64,000 nucleotides of DNA from Pegea sp. RAD2-039 (taxonomy: Eukaryota; Chordata; Thaliacea; Salpida; Salpidae): NCBI GenBank assembly GCA_034620365.1, contig JAQGEQ010000071.1:4526001-4590000 (forward strand), given 5' to 3'. The notes beneath the pieces are model-generated. The model saw only the letters and a program-made list of their open reading frames with translations. It was not told the DNA's origin and did no database searches. Below are positions 12,057 to 22,881 of the stretch, piece after piece (the stretch's first letter is position 1; each line of letters starts with the position of its first letter). Position numbers and translations under genes: made by a program.

Positions 12057-15000
12057 TGATCAGCCAATCACAAGCTCGTGTTTGATCACGTGACAAGAAA
12101 CTAATGAACGAGGAAAAGAAGGATAATTAGAGAAAAATCTTTGGAGCTTCCGATTTTCGAGTGAGCCTGTAACAAACTCTAACTACACAATTCATCAAAA
12201 AACGGCGAGATATCCAAGTATCTTGATTTAAGTCTTCTAAACATCTAATATCAATCTTACAGAAATCTTTTTTGTTCTTGACACCGAATCTAATAAGACT
12301 TCAGATCAAAACCTTTTGTTTTTCTTTATTTTTCTTATAGTGACTTCGTATGAAATTTATTTTCATTTTTTTTTATATATATCGAGTATTTCTGCAACCC
12401 ATCAGTGGATTTGATCTTTTAGTTGAAACTTCATCACACAAAAACAACTTTAACATGCTTTTCTTGCATAGCTCTCCTGCACCACCTAGTGGCAAACAAT
12501 TTCCTTGTTAATCTGGTTTACAGATAAATTTTTTAACTTTTTTCAGCAACCATCAATTTTTTTAGACTGCTTTTTAATGTTTTTGTTCCAATAAATTTTT
12601 GTCCTGAAGAATTTTTGTTGCCTAAAATTTTTATTAGAATAAAGTTAGAGTTTAGTAGAAAGTTAATTAGGTTTTCATTTAATTGATTCTCTTGTACAAA
12701 AATTTAGGTCAAACAAGTTTTTTTACAAGAGTTTTAAGAGCATAGTATTAAGCAGCAATCTTTTAATAAAATCAAATCTTTTCTGTGATACAAACAGCTG
12801 ATATAAAAAATTAAGTAATTAAATTACAAAATTATTTCCTATCACAATATTTTCATCGACTTGTATGTTCTATTTTAATCTCATCAAGTATGCCAACTAA
12901 ATTCAATTGAGTTGAAACCTCTATAAACCAAACAATAAATTCATTTTGACAAGTGAAGTATTTACTTTTAAACTTATACAAACAAACGTCTGACCATAAA
13001 ATCAGTAATAACCTTAAACAATAAAAACTGACAACATTTTGAGTTCAAATCTTAAATGAAAGTTTTTAGTTTGGTATGTAAATATATACTTTAATTGATC
13101 AATTGTAAAATAACCTTTAGCGTCTATTTATTTGCAAACACCAATTATATTATATCATAAAAATATTCTACTCATACAAATTTATTTCTAAGTTATTCTC
13201 AGCTAAAATAAATTTAACTTTTTTTCTCAATAAGAAAAGATTGGATTCAAGTTGAGAAATTCAAATATAAAATTAAGAACTTAGAAATCTTCACAAATAA
13301 TATCATTTAAATTTTTTTTCCCAAATTGACTCGTATCTGTGAATATTTTAAATTTTAACAAATGAATTGAGTATTTAAAATATATAAATTAAACGAAAAA
13401 CGCTCATAGAAATGGATAAAAATTGTAATTAACTACAAATACTTATTTCAAAATAACCTCACCTACTTCATATATATGTATATTGCTTTATTGAGTAGCT
13501 TCATTGTTGTCTCATATTTATTTGCAGCAACTTGGTGTAGCTGTATTCTTGTTATTCTTACAATATTTGCTTTGTGGGGTTTCTGAAAAAACCCTGCTTC
13601 ATTCGTAATAGATTCAAGAATAAAATCTTTAGTATAGGTTATTGTTTTTGTTAGACATCAAGATCAACTATCATATTTAATTATTAAGTATTGAAGCCTT
13701 TTACAAATGTAAAAGAAATCGAAGCTGTACTACAAAGCATTACTTAGTAAGAAACCTTAGGTAACTTAAAATTTAAAAACTTATAAGTAGCTTGCATTGA
13801 AATATTTAATGTATATTCGATAACTCAAGGTGCTGAAGCATGTTATCCCAAATAAAAATCAGTTGACAACATATCCCTTTTTATTATCATTGATTGTAAA
13901 TTATTTTTTTTAATATTTATTCACTCAAAAATAAAATTTATATTTTAAGGTTTTTAAAAGTAAAAACTATTGACTAACTGCGGTAAAAAATATAGTTGAT
14001 TTTTAAATTACAACTTTAAATAAAACTGCAAAAATAATTTTCACCTTTGTTCTATTATGAGGGCGCGTAGTTACAAAATGGGTCGGGTGTTTAGTTTCCA
14101 CTTTAAGCAAATACTTAGTTAACACATATATACTTTCTTTATGCTTGGTGATTAAAGGTGCCCAAAACTCACCAGTAAGAAATGCTGTAAATCACAAGGC
14201 AGCTAGAACAATTCAAAAAGGTGATAAGATGAGGTTTTAGACAATTTCCCAGACTTTCTACATATAGCTATTTGTCTGATGAAATAGTAGAAATGTGAAT
14301 CAAATAAAAACAAGCTTTTTAAAAATTGAAAAAAAATTTCATTATAAATAAAACACATTACAAAAAAATTATCGCTTAAGGCTGGCAATGGTATTGAGAA
14401 ATATATTTCATTTAATTGTTTAAATCATATCTTGAGAAATATGTAGTACATGAAATTTATTCTGAAAAAGGCTTCTTCTGTGTTTAAATCTGATTAATGA
14501 GAAGTAGATCTAAATTATTTCGACATATTCTTTAAGTGTACTTATATATTTTTAATTAAGATAAAAATGAATTACTATGAATTTATATTTATAAAATGAG
14601 TAAGACAAACTTTTTATATTTTAGTACCAATGTCTATATATACTTGAGCCTTTGGTACTAGCAAGGGTTATATGAGTCATAATTTAATTTCGCAATTAAT
14701 TATAATATTTATGCTTTAAATTTTTACTTTATTAATTATCAATCGATAAAAAATAAATTTGATCACTGTAAATATTTGTTATTTCAAATTTTTTTTTATT
14801 TTAAAACTTAAAAGCCGTAATTAAAATAATGATACTAATGTTATACTACAAAGCTGATTACGATTCATTTATGGTACAAAAATATAGTTATTATATACTT
14901 TTATAATTTTTGAATTTAATTTATAAAAATATGATTTATTTAGATTTGAAAATTACGATAAGTTTTTAAAAAGTTAGTTAAAAGTTGTCATAGACCATAC

Positions 15001-15924
15001 GCTAAAAGTATGTCTAGAAGTTGCAAAACTTATCATGCTCTTTATAACATGAGTGTTTCGAAATTATCAGCGTGCTACTGAAACGTGCTAGGCGTGATAG
15101 ACGCATGACTTTTTATTTCTAAGTTCAACTAGCATTTGATACTTGTTTTAAACCTCCAAAGATTGGGTAGTCAACTAAATATGTTCATATCCTTACAATT
15201 GTATTTATAAGACATGCCTAAGGCATTTGTAAAGGAAAAAAGAACCATGCTTAATTACTCAAAGCTTGCAGCATAGTACAGTGTAGCAGCTTTTAAAATC
15301 ACGAGTTTTAGTTCTTCTTTTTTGTTATTTACTAAATATAAACTTGAAGTAAATGTAGGCTTGATTTCTTATAAATAAGACCTTGCTGGTTTTATTGCTC
15401 ATTATAAAGTTGCACCACTGGTTGTAGGCTTTATTTTAATTATAGTTATTTTATTTTAATTGTATTCTATTTACTTTGATTAAATATTTGTTGTTGTTTA
15501 TTAGAAAATAATTAGCAAATATGTTTTATTAATATTATAAAGAAACAAGTTATTTAGATAAATTTCTTAGTTAATAATTTGAAATATAATTATTATTAAT
15601 TTTATAATATTGAAATTATGTATGTATTGAGTTATATGGGGATATAAAAACTGCTTTAGTTATAAACTTTATTTATTAAGTTATAAATATTTTTATGGTA
15701 TAATAAACTAAAAACTAATAATAATATCTTATTTTATGGGCATTTTAATTCTATAATTTTATCTTATCCTAATATAAATTTACTAATTGTCTGGTGCATG
15801 TTACTTGTTCAATTGTTGTTTAGAATTTTTATTATCTATTTATTTTAATTTTTAATAAAACTTTTATTTGATAGGACGTTTACTTGGTTTCTATAAATTT
15901 GACTCTAGTATATAAAAATTGAAA
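12057..15924. other. EXTL3 3' region and AT-rich spacer
   Basis: It holds the EXTL3 3' UTR, with a consensus AATAAA at 12590-12595, and then about 3.3 kb of AT-rich sequence with no supported gene. A short inverted repeat (TAGTACCAA / TTGGTACTA) sits at 14622-14660. The open frame at 14203-14388 is low-complexity and unsupported. Confidence 0.55.
12590..12595 (+). terminator. Polyadenylation signal for EXTL3
   Basis: AATAAA occurs about 530 nt after the EXTL3 stop codon, in a T-rich context. It is the first canonical hexamer I noticed downstream, and the assignment is by position only. Confidence 0.4.
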
Positions 15925-16424
15925 ATGTCATCTGTCCCAAGTATGAATGCATTTGTTGCTGCGCACACCACTAAAGAAATTTGCAAATCTACTGAAGGTT
16001 TGAAGGATAAAAATAATAATTTCCCAAATATTCAAACACCAATTGGCAAGAAATCAATGGCAAGCCAAGGTAATTTATTTGCTCTAATCTTGTTATATTA
16101 TTATTGATAAAAATTTATATTCAAATTTTTGATAAACTTTTAACTATAATTTATAAGTGATTTATTTTTCTAAAAGGTAAACAGTGGAGTTTTTCTGATA
16201 TGTTTTCCACTTTTAAGTTTCTTGGGCATGATGGGTATGTTGTTCTTTATTCTAATTAGATCAAATTCTTTTTAATATAAATAATCTCCATTAAAAGCAT
16301 CTTTCTACGAATTTTAATGATTTCTTTTATTTGTAGATTTTCCTTTTCTAACTCAATGCCCAAAGAAACAGTGATTGAAGAGACCAATACTCGTCAAAGA
16401 CATCCTACTGATGTTGATCGTTAA
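15925..16424 (+). CDS. Small 96-residue protein, weakly PPDPF-like
   Basis: Three exons, 15925-16069, 16177-16234 and 16337-16424, join in frame (291 nt) into 96 residues ending at TAA. The start MSSVPSMNAFVAAHT is followed by a polar linker, then an aromatic patch (KQWSFSDMFSTFKFLG) and a charged tail (RQRHPTDVDR). It has no signal peptide or membrane segment. The N-terminal xIPS-x-VA-TH pattern and a central aromatic W/F patch are reminiscent of PPDPF (pancreatic progenitor cell differentiation and proliferation factor), but the similarity is weak and from memory. The gene is well formed: GT/AG borders, ATG start and AATAAA at 16787-16792. The function remains unassigned. Confidence 0.7.
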
Positions 16425-16786
16425 TTTGATGAACAGTTTTTATCTGTACATTTATTTTAGTGTTTTCTTTATTGTATCATAACAAAGTAGCTGTTTTAAA
16501 AAGTGCTAACTTCACTTCCTCTTTCGACGATACTTTAAAAATATGAAAAAAAAACATTTAACAACTTTGTATAGACATCAAATTCCTTTTGGGGATTGTT
16601 TTTTGGACATTTTTTTTGCGTTGTACTCAACTCCTGAAAGTATATTCGTACTGTATCAGTATTTTTTGAGGTTTATTTTGGGCCTGGTGTTTTATTAACA
16701 TCACTTTTACTATGTTCTTTTATTTTTATCTTCTTTTTTGACTTAGGAAATATCAAGTCCTCTTATTTTACATGTTCATTTATTGT

Positions 16787-16792
16787 AATAAA
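16787..16792 (+). terminator. Polyadenylation signal of the small gene at 15.9 kb
   Basis: AATAAA about 360 nt after the TAA stop, in a T-rich 3' UTR. Confidence 0.45.
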
Positions 16793-17018
16793 TATAAAAA
16801 TTTCTCAAAACTTGTTGTTTGTTTATTTGATAACTGCTTATTATACATTAAGATCAGTAAACTGAAGCAAACATACAAAAAATGAACAAATAATTATCAA
16901 TAAAACTAAGATGAATTAACCTTATTAAATCAATATTTATATAAGTGAAAGGTGTAGGCTGTTAATTAAATTTGTCTTCCTATTCTCAGTTAATTTACTC
17001 AATTGCAAACGTTGCTAG

Positions 17019-20000
17019 TTGAGCAGCAAGGTGACGTAGCTGTTTACCAGCGAGGTCAAAGTCTATCTGATGAATTGCGAAATCAAATTGCTGACTGGAA
17101 TTTCGCAAGATTTGTTTTCATACTCAACAAAGGTTAGGATATTTCTTCTTTTAGATGAAAGATCTTGAAATTTAAAGGTTGTTTCTTTACTAATGGAAAT
17201 TATTCAGCATTTAATAGAGTTGATATTTACTTTCTTTCAACAAAAATTATTTTAAAACATTTTATTGTAAACTTTAATGCTTTGAAAGAGTAAACTCCAA
17301 ACTTACTACAAGATGCTTTTGAAAAAAAAATATCACTAACTTTTAGTTTATTTTTAATAAAATCATTCAATAAAATATCACTTATGTAACTTATTTTTTA
17401 TCAAATTCAGTTTTGTGGTCAAAAAAATTAAATAAAATGGATCGTAATGTCTGAACAGTTGTTTTCAAGCAGTTGCATCGTAATATCTATATTATATATT
17501 TACTTCGTCAAGTGCAATAGATGTTTAAACCGCAACTATTTTCAGAGCTATTAAGTAGTTTGCTTTCTTTGCACATAGATCAGATATTATTTGATTTAAC
17601 AGTTAGATCATTATTCCACTTTATTTTGATACTTGTTCAACTGTTTTTCAAAACAAAACTTACTCCTGGCTTTAAAATTTTTTAAGAATAATATTTACAA
17701 GATTTGATAAATATTTTTGACCAAATAATTTTACAAATTTTCAATCGGTTTTAAATGTTACTTATTTAAATGTTACTTAATAGAAACTTGGAAATATTTT
17801 TCTGAATAGACTTCTTATAATATATATTTTTAAATTAGGAGAAAGTAAAGATTGAAACAGACTACTAAAAATTTTAAGCCACAAGATTTTGAAGACAAAA
17901 AATAAATCAGAAGATTTTGAAGTTTCTTTTTCAACTTAATATTAGTTTTTGAATTTAACTTCACAAAGCTAAACAATCAAAAACCATTAAAATCTAAAAG
18001 GTTTTTACTCCATCAATATCGTTCTTGCCATTTTTAACAAAATTGATTCGTCCGAAGCTTTTAAAATACTTTTAATAGCTAAAAGATTAGTCGGCAGACA
18101 AATTGACTTTTAAGTACGATTGTTGAGAGTAATTATTATTTTAATCTTAATTTAAGTGGAATACATTTTGTTGAAGTTAATTTAAAAATATCAATACAAA
18201 AATTAAAAAACTGTATTGTTTAGAAATATTTATTTAATAAATAATAAAACTTTATAGAATTTTTTATGGTATATCACGGGTTGTAGGCTTTAAGGCTATA
18301 TGGTTTTGAGGTAAAAAATGAGTTTAAAGAAATCAACATTTTCAGCAAATTTAAGTTCATGGTTTTGTTCTGGAAACCAATATTTATGGTTATTGAGACT
18401 TTGAAAAGTATTTCAATTCGGAAGCAGCTTCATTCTACAGTATCTTTGATCGTTATGTAATATATCTGTTTGTTTCAAAAAATTTTCATAAATCTAGAAG
18501 CTTATCTTCTTTTTTAATTATGTTTTTTACAAATTTAAATATAATTTGCTTAAAAAAACCAGCTGCATAGTTAAGATGTGATTTGGACGAATTTGTAATT
18601 CAATAAACCTTTTACAATTTAATAAACTACAATTGATGATTCATATAATTGACAGCATTTTAAAGGAAAATAAATCATTTTATCTAAAAATGAAATAAAT
18701 TTTCTCTTTTCATTTACAAACATTATCTCATATAAACTTTATTTTTCAAATACACTAGTTTCTTATGGTGTTTATATTGATGTAAATATTTTATAATGTC
18801 TCTAAAAAATGTTTATAAAACTCACTAACTTTGTTTACCATTTGTATAAAATATTTATTCTCAATAGCAAAAAATATCTATAGAAATCTATTACAATTTG
18901 TGAAACTTTTATTCTAGTAATTAGATATGATAATAAAAATTTTTTAAATAATATTTAAAATTTTTATTTTATTAAATATTTTGCTTACAGTAATTAAAAT
19001 AATTAAATTGAGCTTGTATTTTTTTTGTTGCAAATTTTCGTTGCTTGAACTTTAAAGATTAGAATATCAAAATTCAACTTTACAGAATTGATTTTCTTTC
19101 TGATACATTTTTCTTGATGTACCAACTTAAAATACTAAACAGACTTGATTTTTTGGGAATGATAATTATTTTTTGATTCAAGACTTTGAATGATTACATT
19201 TTTTTAAACCTTGTTTACAACTTCAACTTAAGTTTTGTTTTTTTAAAAACAAATGACGAAAACAATAAGTGTAAAAAAACATAATTTAATGTTATGTAAT
19301 TGCAATTACATAACTTGAAAAAGGAAGTATTGTAAAATGACAAGCACTAAAACTTAAAAACAAATCAACAATGGGTTTTTTTAAGAAACCAAGTTCATTA
19401 CTAAGGGCTTAAGTATTCACATTTCTGAGGTAGGTTGTTATGTAAAATTCTACAAAAATTGAACTTTCAACTTTTACAAAAAAAACTGTCTTCTTTCGAA
19501 ATCGTTTGAAATTTTGTTGGAAGAAACTTTAATCACTCAATTTTGGCGTTTACATCTTCTTTTATTTTCTGATCTTCTTAAAAACATTCTTTAATTGAAG
19601 TAAGTAGAAGGAGCGAACAACTTACTGCAAGAAGCTGTTAGTAGTCGAAGTACTTTTATAATTTAAGTTGTCAATAAAAAATCTTTCAGTCTCACACTTA
19701 TTTTGGATATTTCTTTAAAATTCAGTGAAATTTATTTTTAATCTTTATTATAAAGGTTGTAAAAATATTTGTTTTTTTAGTTTCCAATGTCTATCTTTTG
19801 GTGGTAAGATTAACAAATTGATATTTTTCTCAGATATTCTTTATTTTTTAGACGTATTTCAAGTAATTGAAATTAAATTTAAGTAAAAGAAACTAATACT
19901 AGCCAAAAATTATAAGTTAAATCTTTTTTTTATGATGATAAATTGACAGGGTGGTATAAACGATTAAAAATGATTAAAAATACGTATAAACTTACATATT

Positions 20001-21516
20001 AACAAAATTTGATCACGTTCCAATAGACATTCTATAAAAAAAAATAAATGCGAAGGAGGGTGCCTGAAGAGAGCACCTCTCTCTAACACACATTCTCACA
20101 AATAACATCTATTTAGTCAACAATATACAAAGCAAAAGATGTAATACAGGACCTTTCAGTAGTCCTCAAAGCATATAACAGTGAACAATTACATAGAAGG
20201 GAAAAATTTACAGTTTAGAAATGATAATGTTGGCAATATTATAACAGTTCAACTTCTTCTTGAACAACGCGGGTGATTTTGACATGACAATGTCTGATGG
20301 CAGCTGGTTCCAAGTACTAATTGTGTGGAATGAGAAAAAATTTGCTCTGACCAATGTACCAGGTGATATGGGCTCAATTAGATTGTAGATAATTTAAAAA
20401 ATAAAAATTAAATCGTAATTAATCCGTCGAATTTCCAAAGTATCTAAATTTAGGAAGCTGAGACGATGTTTATAGCTATCGTATTTAATATTGAGTTTCC
20501 TGCACAGCAATCTCGTAAATGTTGCCTGAACAGATTCGATTTTTTTATATCACCAACTTGATATGGCATCCATGCACTAACATTGTGTTCAAGAATTGGA
20601 CGTACGTACAATTTGAAAAGATTGATAAAACATGTATGGATCCTTATAATTAAAGATCTTTATAATAATGTAGACCAGGTTGATTGATTTTCCAAAGATT
20701 CTAGAAACATAAATGCGGCTATTTAAAGTCAGATGGTAAGGTAATGCCAAGGTCTAGGACCGAAAATGTTCGTTGAATAATAAATCCCGTGATGGAATAT
20801 TGGTTCAAGGAATTTGCAGCTGGTTTACGGTTGTATTTAAATACTTTTGTCATCCAAACACTATAAAATTGAACTGTCCTTATGCAACATTAAAAGTTAC
20901 GTTTAAAATAACAAGTAAAATTAAACTGAAAGATAATTACATCTTGCTATGCTTGGTTTAATTGAATCTTACTTTAGGTCTCTAAGGACAAATTACGCAT
21001 TAAATTTTAATGATTTAATAACAAAAATGTTACCAAAACAAAACTCTAATGTAAATTACTTTTTGATTGAAAACACAATCAAGATACAGACTTATTACAT
21101 GATTAAAAAGAAAATTAAATATTTTTAAAGTCTGAAATCTCTTAAATTATATAAAGCTATTTTGATACAGAGTAGAATAAAAATCTGCACGACTAAAGTT
21201 TTAAAGTACAGTTTATATTTTTCTATCTTGAATGTTTTCACAATATACAATTTTCAAATGAAGCATCTAAAACAATTTAAATGTATTTCCAAAACTTTTT
21301 TTCACGAACGTTTTGCTGATACTTGATGCTGTAAATCAAACAATTAAAATTTTTACTATAATATAACCCTCTAAGTTGTCCTAACTTGCAGCGGTTCGTG
21401 CAGAATGGAGAAAAACTATCAACAGTGAGCCAAAATTCTTTGTTAACCAACCCAAAGCCGATACTGTAAATAAAAGAGGAAAGCGCAAAAAAGATAAGAG
21501 TTTAACCGTCACTTAG
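17019..21516 (+). CDS. Unrecognised gene: two coding-like exons around a 4.3 kb intron
   Basis: Exon A (17019-17132) follows a TTGCTAG acceptor and reads EQQGDVAVYQRGQSLSDELR, then NQIADWNFARFVFILNK. It ends at a GTTAGG donor in phase 1. Exon B (21392-21516) follows CTAACTTGCAG. It joins in phase, reads VRAEWRKTINSEPKFFVNQP, then a Lys/Arg-rich tail (KRGKRKKDKSLTVT) and a TAG. AATAAA occurs at 21605-21610. Both exons are compositionally coding-like against AT-rich flanks. Exon A has no in-frame ATG, so at least one upstream exon is missing. The first exon of the 15.9 kb gene (ending 16069, phase 1) is phase-compatible, so the two could be alternative products of one locus. No family is recognised. 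Confidence 0.55.
20037..20770 (-). mobile_element. Decayed, 5'-truncated LINE (non-LTR retrotransposon, CR1/Jockey-like)
   Basis: The minus strand encodes the C-terminal part of a LINE reverse transcriptase: a DLGITLPSDFK-like piece, then LFKLYVRPILEHNVSAWMP, IKKIESVQ, RHRLSFLN-type and LEIRRINYDLIF motifs, and a final TWNQLPSDIV / ALFKKKLN block. At least one frameshift (between the DLGI block and the VRPILE block) and one in-frame stop make it non-functional. About 190 bp of 3' UTR follow, ending near 20040 in a conserved GAGAG-loop-CTCTC hairpin and CCTCCTTCGCA. It lies within the intron of the 17-21.5 kb gene. The clade is inferred from the motif order only. Confidence 0.8.
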
Positions 21517-21604
21517 CTGTTGCATTCATAACACCTCTGTAAAATATGCGACCGCGTGTGCTTCTTGCGCATGGACTTAGTTAGTTACAAACATGATTAA
21601 CAAA

Positions 21605-21615
21605 AATAAAATAAA
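21605..21615 (+). terminator. Overlapping polyadenylation signals after the unrecognised gene
   Basis: Two overlapping AATAAA hexamers about 90 nt after the TAG stop support this as the 3' end of a plus-strand transcript. Confidence 0.5.
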
Positions 21616-22881
21616 CTGTGGAGCCATTTCTGTACCGTTTTCCTGTTACTCTTTCATGTTGTATCTTTCATGCATACTTTCTTTTATTGTAAGGTCATCT
21701 GTGGTCTATCTTCGAACATCGAATCGCCGCCAATATGTATATAAAAGTTGTGTAAGAAGACTACAATAATGATTACATTATGTATATTGTATTATTATTA
21801 TCCTGACGTAAGCATAGTTCTTAATGATACTTCAAACTGTGCAAAACATAATTTTTTGATTCGATCGCTACTATAATCACTGGAGTTTTCATTATACAAA
21901 AATAACCTTATGCGATCTGTCCACTTGAAGTCGTCGTTATAGAAACATATTTTCTAACAAGAATTGATGTAAACATTGTCTCCTTAATTTGTTTAAAAAT
22001 AATATTTACACTAATCGACTAATAATTGTAAAAAAATCTTTAATAAATCATGATATTTTATTTACAAGGGCTTGAACAAATTTAAAGTTAAACAGCAGTA
22101 GCACATGTCAGCTAAAACAATGTTTTTTTAGAGTTTTGTCAATCTATTAGATCATTAAATTTTAATTTATCCCAGAGTTTAATGTTTTTTGATAAATTCT
22201 ATTTTTTGTTTATTTACTGAAGTTATTAATTTGATGCCAAGGATAAATCTTAATTAAACATAAATCTATAACTAACTATAGCTCTGTGAATATTTAAGTA
22301 AATGAATTGTAGAAGAATTTCTATTTGATTTTAAGGGAAAATTATCTATTTTATAAACTGATTTTTTACAAATATTTTGATATTACAGATTAGTTTTTAT
22401 TTTATTTATAAATTAGTGATATTAAGAGATTTTCATGAAAAAATGTTAAGCAATGTAGATCTCAAAATAGATATCAAAAATAATCTTTAGGGTTTAATAA
22501 TGTTTTTTGACTTTCTTTTTAAATGTTCAAAACATATTTTATGTATCTGAAACTTGATGTATCTGTTTCTCAATTGCTCCTACTTCATGAAAATTTGCTT
22601 TTTATAAGAAGGAAAAAAAATTGGTTACTTTCACTTATAGTCATTAGAAAAATGAAATTTATGCTCTTAAAAGAATAAAATCATTCAGCTGTGATCTAAC
22701 ATTCTTTTTCTAGGCTCTTAATGTTGATGAATTGAAAAGTTTATAAAATATTTCATATATTATTTCACAAATTTATAATTTTTATAACAATGTGTTTAAA
22801 TCTTTTAGATTTTTATTTAAACAAAGTTAAGCGATTTATTTTTGTGATTGAAAATATGAAACATTTATAAAGTTTTTAAGG

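Noticed and set aside
13574-13595. GGGTTT / AAACCC inverted repeat
   Set aside because: A six-to-seven base arm with a short loop and no flanking structure is not significant in this context.
14622-14660. Hairpin with arms TAGTACCAA / TTGGTACTA as a possible microRNA precursor
   Set aside because: The stem is only 9 bp with a large unpaired loop, too short for a pre-miRNA and expected by chance in AT-rich DNA.
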